Below, piece after piece: positions 17,943-26,427 of a stretch of 64,000 nucleotides of DNA (its first letter is position 1; each line of letters begins with the position of its first letter). The translations under genes and the position numbers were made by a program. The notes below the pieces were generated by a model. That model ran no database searches, was not told the DNA's origin, and worked only from the letters and a program-made list of their open reading frames with translations. Source of the DNA: Lancefieldella parvula DSM 20469 (GTDB lineage: Bacteria > Actinomycetota > Coriobacteriia > Coriobacteriales > Atopobiaceae); assembly GCF_000024225.1 (NCBI RefSeq), contig NC_013203.1, positions 496,001-560,000 on the forward strand. The letters run 5' to 3'.

Positions 17943-18105
17943 TATAATGCACTTTGTGCATGCACCGCGATGTGTCTGGTGCCCGGGTCACATACGACCA
18001 GGGTGTAATTGTCGCTGAGTAAAATTTTCCTGGTACAGACTCGGGCGTAAAGCTATTTTGTAATTCTTGTGTGAGCATTCGCACATCCCGAGAGGATTTA
18101 TTCGC
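17943..18105 (+). promoter_or_regulatory. Promoter, operator and structured leader of the second amino-acid importer
   Basis: TATAAT (17943-17948) is a good -10 box. A perfect palindrome ATGCAC-TTT-GTGCAT (17947-17961) overlaps it and runs over the likely start, as a repressor site would. The leader then holds CTGGT (17975-17979) able to pair with ACCAG (17997-18001). CTCGGG (18040-18045) can pair with CCCGAG (18087-18092), whose end overlaps the ribosome site AGAGGA of the first gene. The leader thus looks able to switch between an open and a closed ribosome site. It matches no riboswitch class I know. Confidence 0.5.
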
Positions 18106-18759
18106 ATGGACTGGAGCTTCATAGGGGAACATCTCCCACTGTATGCAGAAGCTGCAAAAATAACACTAACCATCTCTTTCTTTGGAGTTATCTTCTCGCT
18201 TATCGTTGGTTTGATAAGTGCTCAGATTTCGCTGTCAAAAATTCCTATTTTGAGTCAGCTTAATTCTGTTTACGTGGAGCTTTCCAGAGGAACACCCCTG
18301 CTTATTCAGCTGTTTCTTATCTACTTTGGTCTGACTAAAGTTGGTCTCAAAATGGATGCAGAGGCAGCTGCTGTTGTGGGTCTAACGTTTCTTGGCGGTT
18401 CCTATATGGCAGAGGCGTTTCGTGCAGGTTTTGAATCAGTTGCAGCTATTCAGTTTGAATCTGCACAGGTTTTGGGCCTCTCAAAGATTCAAACTCTTCA
18501 GCACGTTATTCTTCCACAGGCGCTTTCTGTGGCAGTTCCTGGTTTCGTTGCTAACGTTATTTTCTTGATCAAGGAATCCTCCGTTGTCTCCGGCATTGCC
18601 CTTGCAGATTTGATGTATGTAACCAAGGACATTATTGGCATGCAGTACGACACTACAGAAGCTCTCTTTATGCTGGTTATTGCTTATGTGATTATCCTTG
18701 TTCCTATTTCTTTAATTGGAAGCTGGCTAGAGAGGAGGCTTGACTATGCCCGTCGATAA
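18106..18759 (+). CDS. Amino-acid ABC transporter permease (first)
   Basis: A 217-aa inner-membrane subunit of a His/Glu/Gln-type importer, with about five helices. VELSRGTPLLIQLFLIYFGL and the EAA-like loop QFESAQVLGLSKIQTLQHVI are typical. The start is ATG 18106, nine bases after AGAGGA; the frame extends 13 codons further 5' without a ribosome site. It overlaps the second permease gene by 14 bases. It should pair with that protein as a heterodimer. Confidence 0.9.
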   Translation: MDWSFIGEHLPLYAEAAKITLTISFFGVIFSLIVGLISAQISLSKIPILSQLNSVYVELSRGTPLLIQLFLIYFGLTKVGLKMDAEAAAVVGLTFLGGSYMAEAFRAGFESVAAIQFESAQVLGLSKIQTLQHVILPQALSVAVPGFVANVIFLIKESSVVSGIALADLMYVTKDIIGMQYDTTEALFMLVIAYVIILVPISLIGSWLERRLDYARR

Positions 18760-19423
18760 CATTTTGCTCCAAGAAGGAGTGCTAACGCGCCTTTTTGGAG
18801 GCCTTGCAACAACGGTGTACATTGGCCTTATCTCAGTGGTGCTCTCTATTCCTCTTGGTATTCTTGTTGGACTTTTTATGACATCCAACAACAAGATTGT
18901 TCGTACACTTCTTCGTGTTTACCTTGAGATTGTTCGAGTTATGCCTCAGCTGGTGCTGCTCTTTGTGGTGTTCTTTGGTACTTCTGAATGGTTTGATGTC
19001 AATTTTGATGGTATTGAGGCATCAATTGTGGTCTTTACGTTTTGGGGAGCTGCCGAGCTTGGAGATCTGGTAAGAGGAGCGTTGGAGTCAATTCCGGCAT
19101 CTCAGTATGACGGCGCGTTTGTGCTTGGTCTTTCTCGCCAGCAGACGTTCTTTCAGGTCATTTTGCCTCAGGCACTTAGGCGCCTTTTACCGCCAGCCAT
19201 CAATCTGATTACTCGCATGATTAAGACGACGTCGCTTTGTAATTTGATTGGCGTGGTTGAGCTGCTTAGAGTTGGTAGTCAGATCACCGATTTTTATCGC
19301 TTTATGTTCCCAACCGACGGAGCACTTTGGATCTATGGAGCTATTTTCTTCCTGTATTTTGCTGCCTGCTTCCCACTTTCGTATCTTTCACGCAGGCTTG
19401 AGAGGAGTGCCTCACATGAGTAA
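18746..19423 (+). CDS. Amino-acid ABC transporter permease (second)
   Basis: A 225-aa permease of the same family as the preceding one. VRVMPQLVLLFVVFFGTSEWF replaces the common RGTP motif, and the EAA loop is QYDGAFVLGLSRQQTFFQVI. The ATG at 18746 lies seven bases after AGGAGG, inside the end of the first permease gene. It overlaps the ATPase gene by eight bases, so all three genes are coupled. It carries a TTCTCGCC octamer at 19132-19139 in the EAA loop. Confidence 0.9.
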   Translation: MPVDNILLQEGVLTRLFGGLATTVYIGLISVVLSIPLGILVGLFMTSNNKIVRTLLRVYLEIVRVMPQLVLLFVVFFGTSEWFDVNFDGIEASIVVFTFWGAAELGDLVRGALESIPASQYDGAFVLGLSRQQTFFQVILPQALRRLLPPAINLITRMIKTTSLCNLIGVVELLRVGSQITDFYRFMFPTDGALWIYGAIFFLYFAACFPLSYLSRRLERSASHE

Positions 19424-20171
19424 CACCGTTTTAGCAGTTAAGGACCTCACTAAGGTATATCCCTCAAGCCAGAAACCCGTGCTTGATAAGGTCTCGCTCT
19501 CCATCAATAAAGGCGAGGTAGTTGTGGTGTTGGGACCTTCCGGATGTGGTAAGTCTACGCTGCTTCGCGCTATTGTTGGTTTGGAAGATATCCAAGGGGG
19601 AGAGGTACTTCTTCACGATCAGGTAACTTCTGGTCAGAAGAGAGAAAGCGCCGCAACAGGTATTGGTATGGTTTTTCAGAGCTATGACTTGTTCCCTAAC
19701 ATGACGGTTTTGAAAAACGTAACTCTGGCTCCTCTGGTAGTGCAGAAGCGCTCAGAGGATGAGGTTTTGGCACAGGCAGAAGAACTGCTGCGTCGTGTGG
19801 GACTGTGGGAGAAGAAAGACTCCTACCCATCAGCTCTTTCCGGTGGTCAAAAGCAGCGCGTGGCAATTGTTCGTGCGCTTATGACTAATCCTGAAGTGCT
19901 TTTGTTGGACGAGATTACCGCAGCTCTTGACCCTGAGATGGTTCATGAGGTTTTGCAGGTAGTTATGGAGCTAGCAGAGCAGGAAATGACCATGCTGGTG
20001 GTAACTCACGAGATGCGCTTTGCTCAAGCAGTTGCTGATCGAGTCATCTTGATTGATCAGGGACACATCGTAGAAGAGTCGTCCGATGCACAAGAGTTTT
20101 TCTCGGCACCTAAAACGCAAAGAGCTCAAGAGTTTTTGCGTACCTTTGAATTTGAACGTGTACATAAGTAA
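19416..20171 (+). CDS. Amino-acid ABC transporter ATP-binding protein (second system)
   Basis: The 251-aa ATPase of this importer. Walker A GPSGCGKSTL, Q-loop VFQSYDLFPNM, signature LSGGQKQRVAIVRAL, Walker B LLLDEITAALDPE and switch VTHEMRFAQ are all present. The usual Pro of DEPT is Ile here, a change also seen in related transporters. The start is ATG 19416, after GAGAGGAG, overlapping the permease stop; the longer frame 5' of it is a shadow of the permease gene. Confidence 0.92.
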   Translation: MSNTVLAVKDLTKVYPSSQKPVLDKVSLSINKGEVVVVLGPSGCGKSTLLRAIVGLEDIQGGEVLLHDQVTSGQKRESAATGIGMVFQSYDLFPNMTVLKNVTLAPLVVQKRSEDEVLAQAEELLRRVGLWEKKDSYPSALSGGQKQRVAIVRALMTNPEVLLLDEITAALDPEMVHEVLQVVMELAEQEMTMLVVTHEMRFAQAVADRVILIDQGHIVEESSDAQEFFSAPKTQRAQEFLRTFEFERVHK

Positions 20172-20229
20172 ACAACGTGTTTTTGCACGTAGATAACGTA
20201 GTAATTGATTCAACTTGTTAGGATTTAAA

Positions 20230-21126
20230 ATGAACTTCTTTGAAAATACTTCCACTTCTCTTTCTCGTCGTGCTTTCCTTGGTGCAACCGCACTTTCTGC
20301 TGCAACTCTTTTGGCAGCTTGCAAGAAAAAGGATTCCGATGGAGCTCAGGGCGGATCTTCTGATACAGACTCAAAGTTTAGAACTCTTGATGATATCAAG
20401 AAGGCAGGCACAGTAAATATCGGCGTCTTCAGCGATAAGGCTCCTTTTGGTTACGTTGATGCAAACGGTAATTACGCTGGTTACGACATTGTTTTTGCTG
20501 AGCGTCTTGCAAAGGATATGGGCGTAAAGATTAACTACATTGCCACTGACGGACAAAATCGCGTGCCTTTCTTGCAGTCAAATAAGGCAGATATCATGCT
20601 GGCAAACTTTACGGTAACTGATGACCGTAAAGAGAAGGTTGATTTCTCCCTGCCATACATGAAGATCAAGCTGGGTGTTGTTTCTCCAGCTTCTGCGCCA
20701 ATCACAGACGTTTCTCAGCTTGATGGCAAGAAGCTTATTGTTTCTAAGGGAACCACAGCTGAGGTTTGGTTTGCTAAGAACGCACCTAAGGTTGAGCTGG
20801 TGAAATTTGATAGCTACGCTGATGCGTATAACGCGCTGCTCGACGGCCGCGGAGACGCGTTCTCAACTGACAATACCGAGGTACTTGCATGGGTTAAGTC
20901 TAACCCTGGCTTTATTGTTGGCATCGATGATCTGGGCGACTCCGATACTATTGCTGCAGCAGTTCACAAAGGCAATTCTTCGCTATTGGAGTTTATCAAC
21001 AATGAGATTACCGGTCCTCTTGCAGAGGAGAACTTCTTCCACAAGGCCTATGAAGAGACGCTTGCTCCAATTTATGGCGACGAGGTAGATCCAAATACCA
21101 TGGTTGTCGAGGGCGGCAAAATTTAA
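20230..21126 (+). CDS. Amino-acid-binding lipoprotein with a twin-arginine-like signal
   Basis: Family-3 solute-binding protein of the second importer, 298 aa. The signal peptide carries SRRAFLG (Arg13-Arg14), which resembles a Tat motif, and ends in lipobox LLAAC with Cys31, so it may be exported folded by Tat and lipidated. The mature part shows FGYVDANGNYAGYDIVFAER, ADIMLANFTVTDDRKEKVDF and KGTTAEVWF. Start ATG 20230 with TAGGA upstream. It is last in the operon, with a hairpin after it. Confidence 0.88.
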   Translation: MNFFENTSTSLSRRAFLGATALSAATLLAACKKKDSDGAQGGSSDTDSKFRTLDDIKKAGTVNIGVFSDKAPFGYVDANGNYAGYDIVFAERLAKDMGVKINYIATDGQNRVPFLQSNKADIMLANFTVTDDRKEKVDFSLPYMKIKLGVVSPASAPITDVSQLDGKKLIVSKGTTAEVWFAKNAPKVELVKFDSYADAYNALLDGRGDAFSTDNTEVLAWVKSNPGFIVGIDDLGDSDTIAAAVHKGNSSLLEFINNEITGPLAEENFFHKAYEETLAPIYGDEVDPNTMVVEGGKI

Positions 21127-21184
21127 GTTCTAGCTCTCAGTTTTACGCGCCGCGTCGTCTTTAACAGCTCAAATACACCCATTT

Positions 21185-21225
21185 CGCGAGAAGGTCTTGC
21201 AGTTTGTAAGGGCTTCTCGCGTTTG
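21185..21225 (+). terminator. Terminator hairpin of the second amino-acid importer
   Basis: CGCGAGAAG (21185-21193) pairs perfectly over 9 bp with CTTCTCGCG (21213-21221), followed by TTTG. Both arms differ by one base from the recurrent octamer GGCGAGAA/TTCTCGCC. The loop of 19 nt can itself pair weakly. Confidence 0.65.
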
Positions 21226-21327
21226 TAGCTAAATTGTTAATTTGTGCAGTACTTTTTTAAAAATGTTTCTTTGTGCTGATAGAGTAGGTCAAATATTTTT
21301 TAACCAATTAGGGCAAAGGAGCTGATA

Positions 21328-22323
21328 ATGGCAGCTGAACAGCAGAAAGCAACTCGTAAAATTGGTGTCCCCAGGTTCCCCGGCGATATTATGCTTTATC
21401 CGCTTTCTGTGGGCCTGTTGCTCCATTCTTTTTTCCCACAGGTTTTAGAAATTGGTAGTTTTACTACGGCTGTTGCTAAGGGCGCTCCTGCTATTGTTGG
21501 TATTGTTTTACTGTTTGTTGGCGCTTCTATTGATCTTAAGACTGTTCCCAAGGTTCTGAAAACTGGTCTGACCATCCTGATTCCTAAGCTTGCTATTGCT
21601 ATTGCCTTTGGTCTCTTTGTTGCTAAATTTATGGACGACAATTTCTTTGGTCTTAATGCACTTTCTATTATTGGTGGCATTACTTTTTGTAATGTTGCCC
21701 TGTACATTGGTATTACAGCTGAGTATGGTACTCCTGATGAGCAGGGTGCTGCTGCAGTTTTATCTCTTGTTGCTGGTCCTGCAGTTACCATGATTGCTCT
21801 AGGCGCAGCGGGTGTTGCAGCAATTTCTCCTACCGCACTTATTGGCACACTGCTTCCTCTTGTTCTTGGTGTTGTTCTTGGTAACCTTAGTCCATTTATC
21901 AGGTCACTTTTGGTTCCAGGCATTAACCCTTGTATTGCTGTTGTTGGTTTTGCCCTTGGCTGCGGCATGAGTGTTGAGAATCTTATTACTGGCGGTCTAT
22001 CAGGTATTCTTTTAGCAGTTCTTTGTATCATCGCAGGTATTCTTACCATGCTTGTTGAACGTCTTCTTGGCGGTTCTGGTAAGGCAAGTCTTGCTAGTGC
22101 AACTATTGCAGGTACCGCAACAACCACACCTGCTGCGGTTGCTGCTGTTGATCCAACCTACACTGCTCAGGTTGTTGCTAACGCAAACGCTCAGCTTGCA
22201 GCTGCTGTAGTTATTACTGCACTGGTAGCTCCTGCATTCACTGGTTGGCTTGATAAGAAGTTGGCAAAGAAAAATGATGACGCCGAGATGCAGACTTCAG
22301 AAGAAGTACCTGCTACTGAGTAA
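21328..22323 (+). CDS. kdgT: 2-keto-3-deoxygluconate permease family protein
   Basis: A 331-aa membrane protein of the KdgT family, a proton symporter for 2-keto-3-deoxygluconate in relatives. RKIGVPRFPGDIMLYPL at the start, then about ten helices, with FCNVALYIGITAEYGTPDEQGA and GTATTTPAAVAAVDP as conserved loops. No KDG kinase, aldolase or uronate genes lie near it, so the sugar acid carried here is uncertain. Start ATG follows AAAGGAG. It is flanked by terminators and stands alone. Confidence 0.82.
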   Translation: MAAEQQKATRKIGVPRFPGDIMLYPLSVGLLLHSFFPQVLEIGSFTTAVAKGAPAIVGIVLLFVGASIDLKTVPKVLKTGLTILIPKLAIAIAFGLFVAKFMDDNFFGLNALSIIGGITFCNVALYIGITAEYGTPDEQGAAAVLSLVAGPAVTMIALGAAGVAAISPTALIGTLLPLVLGVVLGNLSPFIRSLLVPGINPCIAVVGFALGCGMSVENLITGGLSGILLAVLCIIAGILTMLVERLLGGSGKASLASATIAGTATTTPAAVAAVDPTYTAQVVANANAQLAAAVVITALVAPAFTGWLDKKLAKKNDDAEMQTSEEVPATE

Positions 22324-22350
22324 TTAAGCAAGAATCAAATAATCAGCATG

Positions 22351-22385
22351 AAAACCCCTCTTCTGCACAGGTAGAAGAGGGTTTT
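22351..22385 (+). terminator. Rho-independent terminator after kdgT
   Basis: AAAACCCCTCTTCT (22351-22364) pairs with AGAAGAGGGTTTT (22373-22385), one bulged C, around an 8-nt loop, and ends in a T run. Confidence 0.88.
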
Positions 22386-22390
22386 ATTTA

Positions 22391-22454
22391 CCAGTTAAAA
22401 ATTATAATACTGTTTAATTAATCTCGTAGTATATAACTATAGTAATTTAACTGG
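22391..22454. repeat. 64-bp inverted repeat before the SGNH hydrolase gene
   Basis: CCAGTTAAA (22391-22399) and TTTAACTGG (22446-22454) are perfect 9-bp inverted repeats, extended inward by AATTA/TAATT-like pairing. A shorter pair, ATACT/AGTAT, is nested within. The 3' arm ends just before the ribosome site TTGGAGG. It may be a regulatory hairpin or operator. No flanking target duplication is seen. Confidence 0.5.
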
Positions 22455-22469
22455 TGATTGGAGGTGTGT

Positions 22470-23558
22470 ATGGAAGTGGGAGAGTGGAGCATCAGTTCTC
22501 CAGCATCTAGGTTTTTACTTGGTGCGCCATGGTCAGAAAAACTTGCTCACGGGTGGGTTCATCCGCTGCGTATTTCTCCCAATCAGCTTAGAGTTATTGG
22601 CTCTTGTTCTTCCTGGCACCCCGGTCTTTTTAAACAGATGGCAGCGTGCACTTCAGATATTCAAGTTACTTTTACCACGGACAGCTCAGAAGTGGTACTT
22701 GATCTAAAAATTGATGAACTTCCTAAAGGCTCCTCTTCTGTTTTACAGTTACTTAAAGCTACGTATCTTAAAAAGCTCAGCTCTGTATTTGTGACGGTTG
22801 ATGGTAAACCTTACAAGAACTTCTCGCTGGATGATGTAGGTGAACATACACTTTCTATTCATCTAGAAACAGAAACCTCTGAAGATGACCTTGCTAGACT
22901 TCCAGGTTTTAACGACACACATCGCGTAAATGTTTACTTGCCCTGTTTGCAGAGCGCTTCTGTTAAAAATCTCCGTGGCAATGGCACGTTTTTCTCGCCC
23001 GGTGAGCCTAAGAAAAAACTGGTGGTGTTTGGCGATTCCATTGCGCAGGGTTTTGTTGTGGAGCGGCCAGACAAAACTTGGCCGCACTGTCTTGCTAAGC
23101 GCATGAAGCTTGATGCGGTTAACCAGGGAATCGGTGGACAAGTTTATCAGCCTGGCTCGTATGCGTTCATTGAGGATGCCTCTTTAGTTGTTGTTGCGCT
23201 TGGGGCAAATTATCGATACGAGAAATGCTCAAAGTCACAGGTAACATACGATATTCAAAATTCACTCTGGCAGATTTCTCAGATGTATGCAGATACGCGC
23301 GTGGTGGTTCTGACGCCCACCCCTTATTTTGAGGATACGTATCCCACGCACCCTTATTCTTGTTTTGCTGAGGTTCCTCAAATAATTGAAGAGGTTGCTG
23401 GTAAGTTTGGTTTGCAGTGCATCTCTGGAGAAAAGCTGTTGCCTCAGGAGAAGAAATATTTTGCTGACGATGTGCATCCAAATTCTAAGGGTGCAGCACT
23501 TTTAGCAAAGAATCTGTTTGAAGCCTTAAAACAGCCAGTTCAGGATAGTCTTTTTTAG
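22470..23558 (+). CDS. SGNH/GDSL hydrolase with N-terminal beta domain
   Basis: A 362-aa esterase or acylhydrolase. Residues 1-180 form a beta-rich N-terminal domain; the SGNH domain follows with VVFGDSIAQGF (Ser190), NQGIGGQ, VVVALGANYRY and DDVHPNSKG (Asp333, His336), so the catalytic set is complete. No signal peptide: probably cytoplasmic. The two-domain plan resembles carbohydrate esterases that remove acetyl groups from sugars, but the substrate is inference. Start ATG 22470, five bases after GGAGG. Confidence 0.8.
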   Translation: MEVGEWSISSPASRFLLGAPWSEKLAHGWVHPLRISPNQLRVIGSCSSWHPGLFKQMAACTSDIQVTFTTDSSEVVLDLKIDELPKGSSSVLQLLKATYLKKLSSVFVTVDGKPYKNFSLDDVGEHTLSIHLETETSEDDLARLPGFNDTHRVNVYLPCLQSASVKNLRGNGTFFSPGEPKKKLVVFGDSIAQGFVVERPDKTWPHCLAKRMKLDAVNQGIGGQVYQPGSYAFIEDASLVVVALGANYRYEKCSKSQVTYDIQNSLWQISQMYADTRVVVLTPTPYFEDTYPTHPYSCFAEVPQIIEEVAGKFGLQCISGEKLLPQEKKYFADDVHPNSKGAALLAKNLFEALKQPVQDSLF

Positions 23559-23600
23559 ATACCAGGCTTTCACAACAGTTCTCTCAAAATTCAACATGAG

Positions 23601-23626
23601 TTTTTGTCCGGTGAAACTTCTACACT
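23601..23626 (+). promoter_or_regulatory. Promoter of the dGTPase-like gene with the TTTTTGTCCGG element
   Basis: TTTTTGTCCGG (23601-23611), nine bases, then TACACT (23621-23626) as the -10. This repeats the layout before htrA (4520-4545). TTGAAAAA follows in both copies within a few bases. Confidence 0.5.
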
Positions 23627-23656
23627 AGAGTTGAAAAACATCTAGAGAGGATACAC

Positions 23657-24898
23657 ATGAACATCACTAATCCTTTTGCACCTCATATGACCGGGCAACT
23701 TTCAGAAGAAACGCAGGCTCTTGTGGCTGAGCAAATAGCCAAGGGCACCTTAAGTCCTTACGCGTGCAAAAATGAAGACATCATCCGCCGAGATTCCACC
23801 CATGATCAGGCTTCACTTTTGCGTCCCGCTTTTATGCGAGATGTCGAGAAAATCATGCATACCCCTGCGTATAACAGGCTAAACGGTAAAACACAGGTTT
23901 TCTCATTCCGTGCGCATGATGACATTACGCGCCGTGGCCTTCATGAACAACTTGTTTGTAGAGTTGCTAAAGATATTGGACGTGCACTGTGTCTTAACCT
24001 TGATTTGATTGAGGCAATTGCTCTTGGTCATGACGTGGGTCATACCCCCTTTGGTCATGCAGGGGAGTATTTCCTCAATGATATTTACCATGAGCAAACA
24101 GGACGTTGGTTTTTCCACAACGTACAAAGCGTGCGTGTTCTTGACGGTCTCTATGCAAGAAATCTTTCTTTACAGACGCTTGATGGAGTAATTTGCCACA
24201 ACGGTGAGTTTGAACAGCAGGTACTTCAAATGAGTAATCTTTCAACTTTTGATGAGTTTGACAAGGTGGTGGAAGATTGCTGGGATAGGGGTCCTCAGGC
24301 TATTGCACACTTGCGTCCTATGACGCTTGAAGGTTGTGTTATGCGCATCTCGGACATTATTGCGTATGTCGGAAAAGATAGACAGGATGCTCTTCGTGCA
24401 GGTGCCGCAACAGAAGAAACGTTTGATGATGGTCTTGGCGGTGCCTATAACGCATGGGCTACCTCTGCTTTTGTTGCAGATATTGTTCAGAACAGCTTTG
24501 GTAAGCCTCAGATTTCTCTCTCAGAAGAGGCATTTAAAGAGATGAAACGAGCAAAGCGCGAGAATTACCAGAAGATCTATGGCGCATCAGAGGCCAATGG
24601 TGATTTCTCTGAAGACATTAAGCATCTGTTTGAGAAGTTGTACGAATACGAGCTGTCTGCGCTTAAATCTGGTGATCAGAACCTTGCAATCTTTAAGCAT
24701 CATATTGAGCCCGTGAGTAGACATCTTTCTAGGTACGGTCATACGTATGACTGGAAGAGTGACCTACATCGTACTGTTGTTGATTTTATTTCTGCAATGA
24801 CTGATGACTACTTTGTGGCTACCTGCGAAGCGCTCTTCCCAGAAGCTCAGGAGCTCTTTCCAAAGAGAAGTTACTTTGCAGAAGGAGTACGCGTGTAA
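23657..24898 (+). CDS. dgt: dGTP triphosphohydrolase-like HD-domain protein
   Basis: HD-domain phosphohydrolase that would cleave dGTP or other dNTPs to nucleoside and triphosphate. Conserved segments: RLNGKTQVFSF, THRL-equivalent DDITRRGLHEQLV, the HD pair GHDVGHTPFGHAGE, and FHNVQSVRVLD. 413 aa is in the family range. Start ATG 23657 after AGAGAGG. Family members differ in their preferred dNTP and in allosteric control, so the substrate is not certain. It precedes rarA, another replication-linked gene, but the two have separate promoters. Confidence 0.85.
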   Translation: MNITNPFAPHMTGQLSEETQALVAEQIAKGTLSPYACKNEDIIRRDSTHDQASLLRPAFMRDVEKIMHTPAYNRLNGKTQVFSFRAHDDITRRGLHEQLVCRVAKDIGRALCLNLDLIEAIALGHDVGHTPFGHAGEYFLNDIYHEQTGRWFFHNVQSVRVLDGLYARNLSLQTLDGVICHNGEFEQQVLQMSNLSTFDEFDKVVEDCWDRGPQAIAHLRPMTLEGCVMRISDIIAYVGKDRQDALRAGAATEETFDDGLGGAYNAWATSAFVADIVQNSFGKPQISLSEEAFKEMKRAKRENYQKIYGASEANGDFSEDIKHLFEKLYEYELSALKSGDQNLAIFKHHIEPVSRHLSRYGHTYDWKSDLHRTVVDFISAMTDDYFVATCEALFPEAQELFPKRSYFAEGVRV

Positions 24899-24992
24899 GG
24901 TTAGGAAGTTGGTCAGAGCACAACAGACTGGTCACTTAAAGAGCATTTATGTTGAGCGGCTTTCTCGCCAAGCTTTTATGTTTGAGACGGGG

Positions 24993-24998
24993 TAAAAT
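24993..24998 (+). promoter_or_regulatory. -10 box giving a likely leaderless rarA mRNA
   Basis: GGTAAAATAG holds TAAAAT at 24993-24998, and the start codon ATG is at 25005, just where transcription should begin. No ribosome site precedes the ATG. Confidence 0.6.
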
Positions 24999-25004
24999 AG
25001 CTGC

Positions 25005-26336
25005 ATGGATACTTTATTTTCTGGCATAGAACGTGCCGCTAAAAAAGCTAATGCACCACTTGCAGCTCGCATGCGTCCTACCACGCTTGATGGATACGTG
25101 GGTCAGGAAGATGCGGTTGGTCCAGGTTCGTGGCTGCGTAAAGCCATTGAGCACGATACGCTCTCATCCGTCTTACTGTACGGTCCAGCTGGTACCGGCA
25201 AGACCACCCTTGCGCGTATCATTGCTCATACAACGCACGCAGAATTTGTAGAAGTATCTGCAATTACGGGAACTGTTAAAGATCTTCGTAGAGAGATCGA
25301 GGCTGCAGAATCAAGGCTTTTAACAGCAGGCAGAAGAACTATTCTATTCATCGACGAGATTCATCGTTTTACGCGCTCTCAGCAAGATGCTCTGCTTCAT
25401 GCGGTAGAAGACAGAATAGTTGTACTCATTGGAGCTACTACAGAAAACCCTTACTTTGAGGTTAACAGCGCTCTGATTTCTCGCTCTCGTGTAGTGGAAC
25501 TGCATGCATTGTCAGATAATGCCATTGATGAGCTCATTCAGCGTGCACTTGAGTCAGAAGATGGTTTAGCTGGCGCATTTGTCCTGGAAGAAGATGCTCG
25601 CAAAGAGATTGTGACGCTTGCAGGTGGAGATGGCCGCGCAGCCCTTACTTCTCTTGAGCTTGCTTCTCAGATGGTTGATGTTCCAGAATCAGCTGATGGC
25701 AAAGCATCTGAGCCACTTGTTATCACCAAGCAGAACGTTCTTGAGGCAAATCCTCGCCGTGGACTTCCATACGATAAAGCGGGAGATATGCACTATGACA
25801 TTATCTCTGCGTTTATTAAGTCCATGCGAGGTTCAGATCCTGATGCAGCTCTGTATTGGCTTGCCCGTATGATTGATGCAGGTGAAGATCCTAAATTTAT
25901 TGCGCGTCGCATTATGATTTTGGCTTCAGAAGATATTGGAAACGCTGATCCACAAGCGCTGCTTATTGCTCATGCGGCATTTAGGTCAGCCGAGGTCATC
26001 GGATATCCGGAGTGCAGAATTAATCTTGCACAAGCAGTAATTTATATGGCGCTAGCTCCAAAATCGAATGCTGCGGAAGCAGGTATTGACGCTGCGCTTC
26101 ATGAGGTTAGAACAGGTCCAAGGCGAGAAGTTCCAAGTTACTTAAGAGATCGTACGCGCCCTGGTTCTGAAGAGTACGGTAATTACCTCTATCCTCATAA
26201 TTATCCTGGCGGATGGATTGAACAGCGCTATCTTCCAGAAGGACTTGAACGTGGAGCGTTCTTCTCGCCATCTCCTAGAGGGTGGGAAGCTTGGAGAATT
26301 GCAGCAACAGAGCGTGATCGTCACGAGGAAACTTAG
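25005..26336 (+). CDS. rarA: Replication-associated recombination protein A (RarA/MgsA)
   Basis: AAA+ ATPase acting at stalled or damaged replication forks, related to clamp loaders. Walker A is GPAGTGKTTL (about 60-69), Walker B FIDEIHRFTRSQQDALL, sensor 1 IGATTENPYFEVN; the C-terminal tetramerisation region includes RRGLPYDKAGDMHYDIISAF, typical of the family. 443 aa, normal length. The mRNA looks leaderless (see the promoter entry). Two copies of the octamer lie inside it (26122, 26272). Confidence 0.93.
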   Translation: MDTLFSGIERAAKKANAPLAARMRPTTLDGYVGQEDAVGPGSWLRKAIEHDTLSSVLLYGPAGTGKTTLARIIAHTTHAEFVEVSAITGTVKDLRREIEAAESRLLTAGRRTILFIDEIHRFTRSQQDALLHAVEDRIVVLIGATTENPYFEVNSALISRSRVVELHALSDNAIDELIQRALESEDGLAGAFVLEEDARKEIVTLAGGDGRAALTSLELASQMVDVPESADGKASEPLVITKQNVLEANPRRGLPYDKAGDMHYDIISAFIKSMRGSDPDAALYWLARMIDAGEDPKFIARRIMILASEDIGNADPQALLIAHAAFRSAEVIGYPECRINLAQAVIYMALAPKSNAAEAGIDAALHEVRTGPRREVPSYLRDRTRPGSEEYGNYLYPHNYPGGWIEQRYLPEGLERGAFFSPSPRGWEAWRIAATERDRHEET

Positions 26337-26382
26337 GACTTTGAATTACTCAAGTGGGAGCATTAAGAAGTCGCTCCTCGGG

Positions 26383-26393
26383 TAAAATAGAAT
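26383..26393 (+). promoter_or_regulatory. Promoter of the sigma-factor operon
   Basis: TAAAAT (26383-26388) and an overlapping TAGAAT (26388-26393) are -10 candidates. GGGAGC and GCTCCT form a 6-bp inverted repeat just upstream (about 26356-26378). No clear -35. Confidence 0.4.
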
Positions 26394-26427
26394 GAACTGT
26401 AACCGTTAGCTTTGAGGGATGGCATTG

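Noticed and set aside
21396..22127. A 243-codon minus-strand frame inside kdgT
   Set aside because: Pro/Arg/Thr-rich composition typical of antisense of a membrane protein gene; kdgT is convincing.
22391..22454. Inverted repeat as a small transposable element (MITE)
   Set aside because: No target-site duplication, and no second copy noticed in the window.
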